From contig OX359189.1 of the NCBI GenBank assembly GCA_947172415.1, positions 828,501 to 892,500 of the forward strand: DNA of 64,000 nt, given 5' to 3'. Made by a program: the position numbers and the translations under genes. This DNA is from Chondrosia reniformis. Lineage: Eukaryota > Porifera > Demospongiae > Chondrillida > Chondrillidae. Positions 23,201 to 34,769 of this stretch are shown piece after piece. Every line of letters starts with the position of its first letter. Position 1 is the stretch's first letter. The notes beneath the pieces were generated by a model. That model was not told the origin of the DNA and made no database searches. It saw nothing but the letters and a program-made list of their open reading frames with translations.

Positions 23201-25196
23201 TACTGCTATTGCATGTGCACAAGTACTGCTATTACATGTGCACAAGTACTACTATTACATGTGCACAAGTACTGCTATTACATGTGCACAAGTACTGCTA
23301 TTGCATGTGCACAAGTACTGCTATTACATGTGCACAAGTACTACTATTACATGTGCACAAGTACTGCTATTACATGTGCACAAGTACTGCTATTGCATGT
23401 GCACAAGTACTGCTATTACATGTGCACAAGTACTGCTATTACATGTGCACAAGTACTACTATTACATGTGCACAAGTACTGCTATTACATGTGCACAAGT
23501 ACTGCTATTGCATGTGCACAAGTACTGCTATTACATGTGCACAAGTACTACTATTACATGTGCACAAGTACTGCTATTGCATGTGCACAAGTACTGCTAT
23601 TACATGTGCACAAGTACTGCTATTACATGTGCACAAGTACTGCTATTACATGTGCACAAGTACTGCTATTGCATGTGCACAAGTACTGCTATTACATGTG
23701 CACAAGTACTGCTATTACATGTGCACAAGTACTGCTATTGCATGTGCACAAGTACTGCTATTACATGTGCACAAGTACTGCTATTGCATGTGCACAAGTA
23801 CTGCTATTACATGTGCACAAGTACTGCTATTACATGTGCACAAGTACTGCTATTACATGTGCACAAGTACTGCTATTACATGTGCACAAGTACTGCTATT
23901 ACATGTGCACAAGTACTGCTATTACATGTGCACAAGTACTGCTATTACATGTGCACAAGTACTGCTATTACATGTGCACAAGTACTGCTATTACATGTGC
24001 ACAAGTACTGCTATTACATGTGCACAAGTACTGCTATTACATGTGCACAAGTACTGCTATTGCATGTGCACAAGTACTGCTATTGCATGTGCACAAATAC
24101 TGCTATTACATGTGCACAAGTACTGCTATTACATGTGCACAAATACTGCTATTACATGTGCACAAGTACTGCTATTGCATGTGCACAAATACTGCTATTA
24201 CATGTGCACAAGTACTGCTATTGCATGTGCACAAATACTGCTATTACATGTGCACAAGTACTGCTATTACATGTGCACAAGTACTGCTATTGCATGTGCA
24301 TAAATACTGCTATTGCATGTGCACAAGTACTGCTATTGCATGTGCACAAGTACTGCTATTGCATGTGCACAAGTACTGCTATTACATGTGCACAAGTACT
24401 GCTATTGCATGTGCACAAGTACTGCTATTGCATGTGCACAAGTACTGCTATTACATGTGCACAAGTACTGCTATTGCATGTGCACAAATACTGCTATTAC
24501 ATGTGCACAAGTACTGCTATTGCATGTGCACAAGTACTGCTATTGCATGTGCACAAATACTGCACAGTACAAGCAGTAGATAATTACCGTCTGCATTGTC
24601 TTGTTCTCAAAGGAGATTGAGCCAAAGAGGATGATAGACGAACAGATGAAAATTAAAGGAAGAAACGTAAGTACTACAATGGTTGTGAGCTTGCATTCCA
24701 AATGTACTTGTAAGTACACTTAGCTTGTAATGGTAGTGTACATACGTATATTGTATTATATGTATATTGTATAATAGTATACAGATCAGTTATTATATAA
24801 TATGCTAACAATGACAAATGATCATATTATATATACACATGCACATATAGACGTGTATGTATGTGTATGTATGTGTATGTATGTGTATGTATGTGTATGT
24901 ATGTGTATGTATGTGTATGTATGTGTATGTATGTGTATGTATGTGTATGTATGTGTATGTATGTGTATGTATGTGTATGTATGTGTATGTATGTGTATGT
25001 ATGTGTATGTATGTGTATGTATGTGTATGTGTATGTGTATGTGTGTAATCAATTGAGTTGTGGTTTGGTTATCAATTCAATTGATCACATGCAGGGATTT
25101 AGGAGGTGCCAGTACACCATCAGTGAATTAGATTGTTGGATGGAAGTTGAGACTGTCTCAAGAATGTTACCACCAGTCGTTCGCAGATTATATTGA
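20228..25196 (+). CDS. RMI1: RecQ-mediated genome instability protein 1
   Basis: Nine exons (20228-20332, 20399-20554, 20701-20802, 21053-21178, 21239-21372, 21496-22339, 22482-22526, 24613-24666, 25095-25196) join in phase to 555 residues (human 625). Residues 1-95 form the N-terminal helical domain (RVKEDWLRACL); ~100-220 the OB fold that binds TOP3A (IHAMEYRPL, GPAIEER, VMLKGNLQYRLGIVLLQ, VLGGSVDRL). The middle is Pro-rich and very Asp-rich (NFDFDDLENIDDF). The C-terminal OB fold that binds RMI2 is residues ~430-550 (GDQWSLLILVEDETGSLAV, ILEALIGFSAEYFRK). RMI1 is the scaffold of the BLM-TOP3A-RMI dissolvasome that dissolves double Holliday junctions (family knowledge). Intron 7 carries 2 kb of minisatellite, intron 8 an 8-bp microsatellite. 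Confidence 0.93.
22538..24562. repeat. 23-bp minisatellite, about 88 copies (2 kb), in RMI1 intron 7
   Basis: Unit GTGCACAAGTACTGCTATTACAT with A/G, G/A and C/A variants. It begins a few bases after the exon 7 donor (AGGAAG|GTACAAATG). All three plus frames stay open for 600-740 residues because the unit lacks stops and 23 is coprime to 3; these long ORFs are artefacts. Confidence 0.97.
24853..25047. repeat. (GTATGTAT)n microsatellite, about 22 copies, in RMI1 intron 8
   Basis: Perfect 8-bp array TGTATGTA ending in GTGTATGTGTATGTGTGT, about 50 bp before the last RMI1 exon. Open in several frames on both strands. Confidence 0.97.
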
Positions 25197-25340
25197 ATTT
25201 CAAACATATTGCATACAAAATTACAGGTTTACTATCAACATGAAAAATTAATTACAATTGCACATATAATAAAATTCAACAGTTTTATCCATTAATCTTT
25301 TAATTCCATTTATTTCAAGTCATTTTTCATTGTTTTCCTT
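25197..25340. terminator. Overlapping convergent 3' ends of RMI1 and DCAF6
   Basis: Only 144 bp lie between the two stop codons. AATAAA on the plus strand at 25268-25273 serves RMI1; TTTATT at 25309-25314 (AATAAA on the minus strand) serves DCAF6. With cleavage 10-30 nt past each signal, the two mRNA ends should meet or overlap. Confidence 0.7.
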
Positions 25341-28300
25341 TTAATCACTTTCACTATCATCCACATCATTGTTGTCAAGATTATTCTCTGATCTATGCCA
25401 ACCTATATAATGGAGTAACAGTCAATCAAATAATCATTCATACAAAATTGGGCCAGATAACTCTTAACCCATCACTTGTACATATATACTGTAGATGGAA
25501 GTCATTTGTATACGGGCAAGAACATATATTGCATGTACATGTGGTATATAGTAATACTATATATTGTACAAGCTTATAAGGTGGCCTCAATGCAATGGGT
25601 ACACAGGTGGCTGTATTAGATGAATAGTATAGATAGGTGTATTAATTGTACCCTCCAATCTTCTCTGTCTGTTCAGATATGACAAGAATCGCAAAATAAG
25701 CACAGATGGCACGGTTATAATATTCTGCCCTTCTTTTAGCATCTGTGCATTCCTCTCCATCACCTAGGTAACGACACACACAGCATAGCATTCTTCTCTA
25801 TCACCTAGGCAACCACACACACAGCATTCCTCTCTATAGCCAAGGTAAAGACCCTCATCACAACCAAACTATTAAAGCAAAACATACAGCTATAAAACAA
25901 TTAACAAACTGAGTTTGAGTTCCACTACAATAACCACTGAATAAGCTAATATATATGGTATGTATTAGTATTGTGAGCCATACATTTCTGGTATGTGTTG
26001 ATGTCTGTCTAATTCTCATTAGAATAACAGTTGAAGTGGTAGTGAAATATTCAAAATATCTTTTGGTAGGTACATCTTTCAACTCTTTGAGTGTTTTGTT
26101 TTTAGATGCTCAAAGAGTTGAAATATATGTACAAATGACACATATGTTTGATGCAGTGTGAGGGAATCCTTATTTTACTATCCTACAAAGCATGCTTAAT
26201 TTATATAGGATGTGTGAGTGTGTATTCAGTATCAATGCCTACCTCTTCAAGATCGTGAAGCTGGCACGTGTGGGGAGAAAGCGGTTCCCAAATCTTAATA
26301 TCATAATCTATTCCACTAGTTGCCAGCACTATAAGAATGAGGATGGATGGAATTCACTGTGCATACGTGTACTTCTCAATTTGAATATCTTATTGCATTA
26401 TCAGTTTTGGCTATCAAAGTATTCCTTCTATGTGTATTTATTAATTTACAATGCAATTATGTAATAGTAATCTGATAGTCGACTTCTAATTATCAAGGAT
26501 TGCGATATTAAGCTACTCCACACAAGTATATTCTTCATAGGGACTTAAAGAAGTAGACAAAGAATCAAGGGGTCACTAATAAAGGATGGAATTCCCAGAA
26601 ACAGCTGTCTGGCAAAGTGGAGAAGAGAAGAAAATTGGTATGAAATTGTATTCTCATCCAAAGCTCTATATGGGTTTTCCCTAATTAATAATTCTAGAAA
26701 GTTGTCTATTTGTATTTTTCCTTTGTCTATAATATGCCAATAAACATATCTATAGACTATTCATGTATTTAGTGAGTGGCCTTACTGAAAGCCTCCGGGT
26801 GGGGTTGAACACAATTGACAACATGTCGATCACCGATCAGCATATTGACAACTTCACCGGTCCACTTGTCCCAGATAAAGACTCGACCACAATCACTTCC
26901 ACTCATCACAAAATCACTTCCCCAAAAACAAGCCTGCTTGATCTAAATAATAAGAACATTCACATGATGCACTCTGATTATTAGGTTGTTCTACCTGTGT
27001 TATCTCACCATAGTTCTCGAGTTACGGTGACCTTTATAACAAAGATAGGCAGGTTCCTCAGATATGGCTTCTGCTCCTCGTACTTCTGATTGGCCAGATC
27101 CAGTGTCCATTTCAGAGGAGGATGAGGAGGCTTCAGGTAAAACAATCTTAACTGGAGAGGTGTCTGCATCATTCCCTTTTGAAGGAGGGCTGGTAGCAGC
27201 GGAACTCTGTTCACCAGAGGTGGTACAGGAAGCTTTGAAGGCTGAGGAAAGAGACCCAGGGGAAAGTGGACCATTTCCGACAGTAAAGACCTTCTTCTCT
27301 CCAATGGTCATCAGATTAGGGTCTTCTGACTCAACTGAAGTAGCACTTGCAGGCTGCTCTAGTGTGGAGGGTGGCTGTGATTTTGCTGTGGGGAGAGAAG
27401 ACACTTGTGGCTGTCCTGATTGAACCTCCTCCTGGTTCCCTTCGCTAGCACTGTCCTCCATACTATTCATCCATCTTGCAAGCAATGAAGACATTCTGTG
27501 TACTAGTCGACCACTTTGCTCATTGTTATCAAAGTCTGGTCGCGAGGCTGGTCCAGTGTCTGACCAATCCCCTCGTAGTCGTAGCCGCTTCAGTGGCGGC
27601 AGGCTGTCTGCTTTGGGATTCTGAGCAGCAGCACAATTCAAAGAGGAAAGTGGAGGGAATCTTTCTTGCATTCTAGTCCCTTTTTGTCTTCTCTTCCCTG
27701 GGCAATACAGACCGTCTTCAAGAAAGCTTTTCCTCTGGTAGCAGTGTCCACGAGGGTTCTTACTTCTCTCAGGAAAGTTGAACAAGTAGACATTGTCTCC
27801 ATTGTAACTAGCAAGGATTTCATCTCCCAGATCATTGAATTGAATTGAAGTAATTCTATATGTCCTGTCCGGTTCAAATGGTTTATATTTCACAAAGTCC
27901 TCTCTCCTTCCTGGCATCCTTCGATCCATCACTCTGACACTCCCATCATTCAGCCCCACCCCCAGGTAGTAGGGGGCGAGAGGGTTAATGGCCAGTGCAG
28001 TAGTAGCATTATCAAAGGAATAGCACACATCCTGCAAGGAAATATAAAGAAAATGCACAGTTCATTCTACAAGGCTCACCTCTTCATGTGTTCAACTTCA
28101 AAAACTTGCAATTCCACTAACATACGTACTCACTCTGCCGGCCCATCTCATACTCACCCCGCCTATCTCATACTCACCCCGCCTATCTCATACTCACCCC
28201 TCCCATCTCATACTCACCCCTCCCATCTCATACCCACCCGCCCATCTCATACTCACCCCACCTCTCTCATACTCACCCCGCCCGTCTCACAAACACACAG

Positions 28301-29531
28301 CTATATGTAACCAGCCAACCTTATCACATCCTTCACAGGAACACTTATTCTTGGCTCTGAGATCGAATATCCGGACCTTTCCTCTCTCCTCACAAGTGAG
28401 AAACTCGTTGGGATCCACTGGGTTGGTCACCACCTGGTACGTGATGGACTGGTGGCAGTTGAAGGAGTGGCCCAGATAATCACCAGTAGGGTCTACCTCT
28501 GTATACTGGACCGTTCCATTGCCTGCACAAGACACTAGTTTATAGTCACACACTACTGGGAGAAACTTGGCACTGAAAATGTTTGAATGATGATGTGTCT
28601 GCACTGAACACAGCACCTGAAGAGAAGAGAAGACAATCCCTATTATCCAAGACACCACAATCTTTCACTAAGAGCCCGTGGTATAGTTTATAGCCCTTCA
28701 TTCAGTTAAGAGCCTTCAAAGAGTCACTCAGTTAAGAGCCTTCAAACAGTTAAGAGCCCTCAGGTAAGAGCTCTTTGCTCACTTAAAGAGGAGCTTACTC
28801 TAAGTTAAATGGTAGCAAACTTAAACTCAAGTCTTAAGTACATAAGAGGTCTGCTCTAGTGGAACATAACAACTAAATGTATTTGATATTACAATTGATC
28901 ACATTGGAAACATTCTCACTCTCTTCTGAAAAGGATCACTTATAACAAGCCTGCAGTCATCTGAACCAGAGAGGATCTTCCTACCATCTTTACTCCAAGC
29001 AACTGTATTAACCTGAAAACATGTTTCATAGCCTGTACATATTCAATCAGTCAATTGACAAATCTATACATATATATATACCATGTATACACATATAAAT
29101 ACTATTGACTGTATAGATTTGTATATAAGATTCTACAGAATGTATACATGTATAATTATTAGGTATGAAAAAATAAAATCATTAACTAACAAACTGTACA
29201 TACGTATATGGTAAATTCACATGAATTTGAGGAAATGTATTACTTTAATTAAATAGTTAGAACTGATTCTAAGGGTCTCTCAAGCATTAAACCTACACAT
29301 CCTTCATGAAACTTCATTGAATGAGAGAGGGTCATTCTCTTCAGCAGTTTTGGCGAATCTAAAAGAAAGGAAATAACCAAGTTATAATTAACAACTAAAA
29401 AGTAAAATTGGCGGAGCGAGGACGAATTGAACATAGTGCATACCTTTGTAGGCTATGGAATTAATATTGTTCTGAAGCATTCCCCTTTCTCTGCGCCCCA
29501 AGATGTCCATACTTCCCCAAGAAAATGACAT
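25341..29531 (-). CDS. DCAF6: DDB1- and CUL4-associated factor 6 (WD40 substrate receptor)
   Basis: Nine exons (29444-29531, 29297-29358, 28920-29012, 28320-28616, 27009-28031, 26786-26942, 26243-26328, 25652-25763, 25341-25402, read right to left) give 659 residues. WD40 repeats begin at FHEGCVNTVAW and [13 protein letters not shown], continue with [24 protein letters not shown] and [15 protein letters not shown], then the diagnostic [15 protein letters not shown], a long Ser/Glu/Pro insert, and the closing blades [23 protein letters not shown] and [13 protein letters not shown]. This order is that of DCAF6/NRIP, with the large insert inside the propeller. It acts as receptor of CRL4 ubiquitin ligases (family knowledge). 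It ends in an acidic tail NDVDDSESD. It shares an 85-bp divergent promoter with FAAP100. Confidence 0.93.
26545..26690 (-). repeat. Dispersed ~150-bp repeat family, copy 3 (reverse)
   Basis: Reverse orientation: GACAAAGAATCAAGGGGTCAC, GGAATTCCCAGAAACAGCTGTCTGG, then TATTCTCATCCAAAGCTCT. It lies in a DCAF6 intron. Confidence 0.7.
28137..28290. repeat. ~20-bp C-rich tandem repeat, about 8 copies
   Basis: Unit GCCTATCTCATACTCACCCC with variants, in the DCAF6 intron between exons 28320-28616 and 27009-28031, ending about 30 bp from the donor of the former. On the minus strand it contains repeated GGGGTGAGTATGAG, that is many donor-like GTGAGT sequences. Confidence 0.88.
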
Positions 29532-29616
29532 TCTACTGATAAACAACTGACCAGAGTGCTTCAGTTACGCAATATAAAATGGCTTCCAATCAATTCCCAA
29601 GCGTGACCAGACGCCA
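29532..29616. promoter_or_regulatory. 85-bp divergent promoter of DCAF6 and FAAP100 with a short uORF
   Basis: Contains TTACGCAA at about 29566 followed by TATAAAAT at about 29573. An upstream ATG at 29579 opens a 13-codon uORF whose TGA (29618-29620) overlaps the FAAP100 ATG (29617-29619) as ATGA, an arrangement known to allow reinitiation. Confidence 0.55.
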
Positions 29617-32600
29617 ATGATCCGGCGGGTCCGTCAGTGCGGCCGTATAACGTCCTGGAATCCTTCCCTGAGTGTGCTAAGGTTTGCTGCAGAGGATGGT
29701 ACGGCACCACACAACTCAGAGGTACCTGTATCAAGCAATAGACGCTGGTGCATCTGCTCTACCGGGAGTTGCCATGTTCAGATCTTCTCTTTGAGCAACA
29801 TTTTGGAAGATTCTGAAGCAGTGGAAGCTGATTCCGAAAATTCGGTAAGACGTTAGACTGTTGAAAAGAGATTGTGTATGGAAAATTAATCCAAAATTGA
29901 TGGATGTATCGATTGTGCAATAATGCAACACCTGGGGTACTCGCTATGGTTTCTGTTCAATGACCCTAACCAAGGATGCACTTGTAAGGTTGTCATTATA
30001 ACTCCCTTATTTCTAAATTGATTTTAAAATTAAACGACTCCAGTTCTTCAAACACTGATTTGCATATACCACCTTTTTACTGTAACTTTATTTGTAAACA
30101 CTATAGTCTCCCCTCAACTACAAGTCTCTATATAATTGTCTATCCACATACATTATAGATTGAATTGTGTTGCTTACATATAATACTTTATAGGTCATAG
30201 TTGAGTTCGACTCTCCTTGCCAAGCTGTCTTCATCTCTGCTGCTCATGGTGCGGAGCAGGAGCTTGCAGTCTGTTTGGAGGATGGGTCAGTTCAGAGAAT
30301 AGACCTTTCGCCATGCCTCAGGAGGTCTGGCTACATTCCCAAAAGGTACCGGATCTAGTTTCTACGAAGACCCCCTCACTTACCACACAGTTGTTCTTTT
30401 ATTTCATTTTATTTGATTTGTAATTGTTTACAGTAATTGATTAGATTTATCAGGTGTCTAAAACAATATTAGATCAAATAAGTTATTAAATGTTTTATGG
30501 AAATACAATGGTATAATAAAGTCATAGGTTATGATAATAGTGTGTAATGGTTTATAAGAGAAACATTAAAATCCTGTTGTAGACAAGACATGCATGACAT
30601 TAATGAATGTTTGATTGATACTGTATGTTGTGTGGTAATGTGACTGTCATGTGAATGTCATGTGATGGTCAAGTGACTGTCATGTGATGGTCAAATGACT
30701 GTCATGTGATGGAAGTATTACCTTCAGCTCATTTTCAATAGGTCCTTATCTTCACCACATCTCTCTCCACCGCACAAGAAATTAAAGTCAGATATACAAA
30801 CCAGTTCAGAACCTGATATAGTGTCACTCCTTGATGATGAAGATGACAGCTTTTTAACATTTTCACCCAGAACCACAGCCTGCTTTGTTAATTATGAATC
30901 ACCAGTTGATCTGCTTGGAGACGATAGCTCCGAGGAGATGGTGACAGATCTGCCACCAAGAAGAGACATCAATATCCCAACCATCTCTGAATCACCCATT
31001 GCATCAGGCATCCAAAACACGGTTATCAAACCTCACCATGTCTCCACATTTTGGTTTCAAAGAAGAAATGCTGAGAGCTCTACAGTGATTTCTGCTGTGC
31101 AAGTGCAAAGTCTTCTCATCATCCAGTCAATCAATCAGAAGGGTCAGCAAGATGGCCGTATAAATGTGGATATTTACAAGTGTTCTGGAGAACCCTCTTC
31201 TAGCAATGTACAACTAATATCTTCTCACCAGATAGCTTCACAGAGACAGTCCGCCACAAGAGATCACTCTCCTGTCACCTTTCCCTGTCCACTGCTCATC
31301 TTATCACACAAAGAAGGAGAAAAGATTGACAGCTGTGAAATCTCCCATTCCATCTCTCCAAATCTTTACAATCAGCTGTTTGGTTCTCCCTATTCTGAGA
31401 GGAGGGTTCCCATGCTTCTGATTGGCTGTCCCTCTGGATCACTCAGCTACGCCCCTTTAGATGAGGTAGTCACGCCCTCCTGTAATATCCTCTCGAGGAT
31501 TCTCTGTAGCGACACATCCACCATCACTGGAATACACTGTGCCTCAATGAACAGTGTAGCCACTGTTGATACATTAATTGTCTCCTTTCAATCCGGAAAG
31601 CTACAGGTCTTAATTGCCAGTAAAAGAGATGGTAAAATGAACTCTCTCATAATAGCAACTGATAATATAGGCTGTCAGATCTATCTCTCAACTACACTCA
31701 ATCATCACTCTATTATCCTCTGCAATTACCAGAATACTAAGGTCATTCGATTGCATCATTTGAGGAAGTACCTCTCTGACCAGACAATCAACAAACCAGA
31801 TCTACCCATCAACCACATCCTAGCCAAGGATCTGCAGGACATTACCGATTTAGAACTCACAACTGTTCTGAGGATGCAAAACCTCAGTGACAGCACATTT
31901 TTGGCCCTGAACAGACTAGGCTTTGTGGCCTATTGCGACATGGAACAACCCAAGATTAAACCTCTGCCAACTTGTGCTTTTGATAACACTGAGGACTGTA
32001 AGGGAAAGCTGCAATTATTTGCTAAAATGGAGCGTGACCTTGAAGCCTCGTCTGTGCAGATGAAGGAGGTGGATGATTCTCTAATGCAACTAAACTATGC
32101 TGTGCAGGTTATCAAAACTGTTGAGCCAAACAGCAGTCAAAGTCCTTTCGCAGTGAAGGACATTGAAATCTGTGATAACTTGCGTCCCAGAAACTTCTCT
32201 CTGCAAGCCATCCTGTCCTACCAGGGGCAGAAGGAGCTAGGAGCAGGTTGGAGTGTGATGGCCAGTGCTGGAATACACATCACACATGCCACATCAGTTT
32301 CCAATATTCTGTGTGTAACTGAGGGGTGTTGCACAAAGGAGACCAGCTACTGTTCACAATATGCTACCCAATCATTGGCTGGAGGTGTGTCTAATTCTTT
32401 ATTTTATGTCACTTTGGACTTGCCACTCAATTGGTCCCTGCATAACCTTCTCATTTCCTTCTCCCTGACTTATGACACGTCTGTACCAGCTGCTCTGGTA
32501 GGTGTGAGATCTACCAAACTGACCGCATTGCTGCACAGGCAGATTCTCTCTCCTGTAGATTTCTTACAGCCTTTATCTCCCTTTGTGCATCTCCCAGCTC

Positions 32601-34442
32601 CTTTGAGTGTTACTGGTGTGAAGGCTGATTCGTTTCCTACTGGTTTGTCTTCATCTGAGCCGCAGGAATCCCTTAATCTTTCCATTAAGGAGGAAGCCTT
32701 AAGACAGTGCTTGAAGTGTTCACAGCTTGTAGGAAGTGATCCTTTGAAATCATTCCTTTCTCTGATTCTAAAGAAGAACTGTTTGTCTTTATTGAAGACC
32801 TTGGAGGATGGACAGTTCCTCTTGCAGTGTGCATTGCCAGGCTCTAACCCTGTAAGGCTTGTACTGAAGGAAGCTGTGGAGAAGGATCTAGAGCTCACAG
32901 TTCAGTCCTCCTCATTTCTTGTTGCAGCTGCAATGGTGAATGCCATTGTCAACAGAATGGTTAGTCCACATATATGGCATATGTATATGGGGGTGTGGCA
33001 AGGGGTATATATGAGGGGTGTGGCAAGGGGTATATATGAGGGGTGTGGCAAGGGGTATATATGAGGGGTGTGGCAAGGGGTATATATGAGGGGTGTGGCA
33101 AGGGGTATATATGAGGGGTGTGGCAAGGGGTATATATGAGGGGTGTGGCAAGGGGTATATATGAGGGGTGTGGCAAGGGGTATATATGAGGGGTGTGGCA
33201 AGGGGTATATATGAGGGGTGTGGCAAGGGGTATATATGAGGGGTGTGGCAAGGGGTATATATGAGGGGTGTGGCAAGGGGTATATATGAGGGGTGTGGCA
33301 AGGGGTATATATGAGGGGTGTGGCAAGGGGTACATATGAGGGGTGTGGCAAGGGGTATATATGAGGGGTGTGGCAAGGGGTATATATGAGGGGTGTGGCA
33401 AGGGGTACATATGAGGGTGTGGCAAGGGGTATATATGAGGGGTGTGGCACAGGGTATATATGAGGGGTGTGGCAAGGGGTATATATGAGGGGTGTGGCAA
33501 GGGGTATATATGAGGGGTGTGGCAAGGGGTACATATGAGGGGTGTGGCACGGGGTACATATGAGGGTGTGGCAAGGGGTATATATGAGGGGTGTGGCACG
33601 GGGTGAGGGTGTGGCACGGGGTATATATGAGGGGTGTGGCAAGGGGTATATATGAGGGTGTGGCAAGGGGTATATATGAGGGGTGTGGCAAGGGGTATAT
33701 ATGAGGGGTGTGGCAAGGGGTATATATGAGGGTGTGGTTGCGATAAGTTGGAATACCACCCACCACTCCATGGGAACACCTTCAATCACTTCCACTCTGT
33801 AATGAATACTTATATATGTCATGTAATGTGCCTTACATTTGTATTCCTATACAAGCCTATGAGCTGATAGTTTTGTATTGGGAGTTGCCTTACCCATTAA
33901 TCTGCTTTGAGCAAAAAAAGCTTTAAAACCTTATCACTTATTTTGTTAGAAAACCTGAAAATGATATAGTGGAAGCCATTTTATTTCTTTATCTCAAATG
34001 GTTGATGAAACCCAGGAACCTAAGGCTGCAGTTGTTTACAGTTAGCCTCTCCATTGGGTTTCCTGAATCATTTCCAGCTGTTTTGTTATTTGGTGGTTTC
34101 CCTGGGAAGCCATTTTAAACCCCTGGATACACACTATTTGATCATCTCACTGACAGGTACAGTGTGCAGACCCCCAGCCCAAGGGAGGTGTTGTACAGGA
34201 ATTGCAAGTAAGCCTTTGAATATCATGTATAATTTTTATATCTATACTCTATATACATAACCTTCCCTTAAATTAAATTTTTGTAATTTTGTTTGTTCAT
34301 TTTGTAGTCTTTGGAGAAGGAATTGCCTGTTCTTCTAAAAACACTGAATCAAGACACCAACCAAAGAAACAGAGCAGAGGTTCAAGCCAAACTCCACAGA
34401 GTGATTATCTCCATGGTGTATGCTAAATTGTTAGCAATATGA
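29617..34442 (+). CDS. FAAP100: Fanconi anaemia core complex-associated protein 100
   Basis: Exons 29617-29844, 30194-30345, 30742-32959, 34157-34207 and 34308-34442 join in phase to 927 residues (human 881). Resemblance to human FAAP100 is collinear: an N-terminal propeller-like part (VEFDSPCQAVFIS, MLLIGCPSGSLSYAPLDEVV matching LCGLPDGQLCCVILKALV), a central coiled coil (KMERDLEASSVQMKEVDDS), a beta-rich domain with GAGWSVMASAGIH, and a C-terminal helical part (AAAMVNAIVNRM; LEKELPVLLKTLNQD). FAAP100 is the scaffold that holds FANCB and FANCL in the core E3 ligase acting on FANCD2-FANCI (family knowledge). The last exon runs through a possible donor (ATG|GTGTAT) to a stop. Intron 3 is largely minisatellite. 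Overall identity is low, so confidence is moderate to high. Confidence 0.78.
32980..33735. repeat. 26-bp minisatellite, about 28 copies, at the FAAP100 exon 3 donor
   Basis: Unit GTATATATGAGGGGTGTGGCAAGGGG with a few shortened copies. It starts about 20 bp after the donor ATG|GTTAGT. Minus-strand ORFs of 270-306 residues (His/Pro/Leu/Ile repeats) are artefacts of this array. Confidence 0.96.
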
Positions 34443-34769
34443 CATTCCTATCTGACCAGATGTGTTTTCCAGACTCTGTTTGTACATATTTTACTGGCCA
34501 CAGCGCTGCTTTGCGGAGAAAAATATTAACATTATTCATATGGGTGTGTCCTTTACGAGTGCAGCTGGGATAAATAGAATCCGAAGTTATACGGAAGTAT
34601 ATATAGTTTCCGCGAATAAATTGCTGAGTATGGAGCTATTTCTATAATAGTGTGTGTTCTATGGTGTATGAGGGCAGGGTCCCTATTGGCCGCATAGTGG
34701 ACTTGTTCGATTTTATGACAGGAGAATAATCCGGTTGAAAGACTTTTAACTCCTGGACTACGATTGAGT
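34443..34769. other. Intergenic region FAAP100 to afadin
   Basis: 327 bp. No gene is seen. The upper half is AT-rich 3' sequence of FAAP100 with no obvious AATAAA close to the stop; the lower half must hold the afadin promoter and 5' UTR. An in-frame stop at 34716 fixes the afadin start at 34770. Confidence 0.5.

Noticed and set aside
22392..24620. Plus-strand ORFs of 742, 670 and 601 residues
   Set aside because: Products of the stop-free 23-bp minisatellite in RMI1 intron 7; only 22482-22526 inside is a real exon.
24802..25196. Tyr/Val/Cys-rich ORFs on both strands
   Set aside because: Reading of the 8-bp microsatellite; only the final RMI1 exon at 25095-25196 is coding.
27064..27423. Plus-strand 119-residue ORF
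   Set aside because: Antisense shadow of the large DCAF6 exon.
32902..33822. Minus-strand ORFs of 274-306 residues (Pro/His/Ile-rich)
   Set aside because: Produced by the 26-bp minisatellite in FAAP100 intron 3; all three frames are open and show the same periodic peptide.
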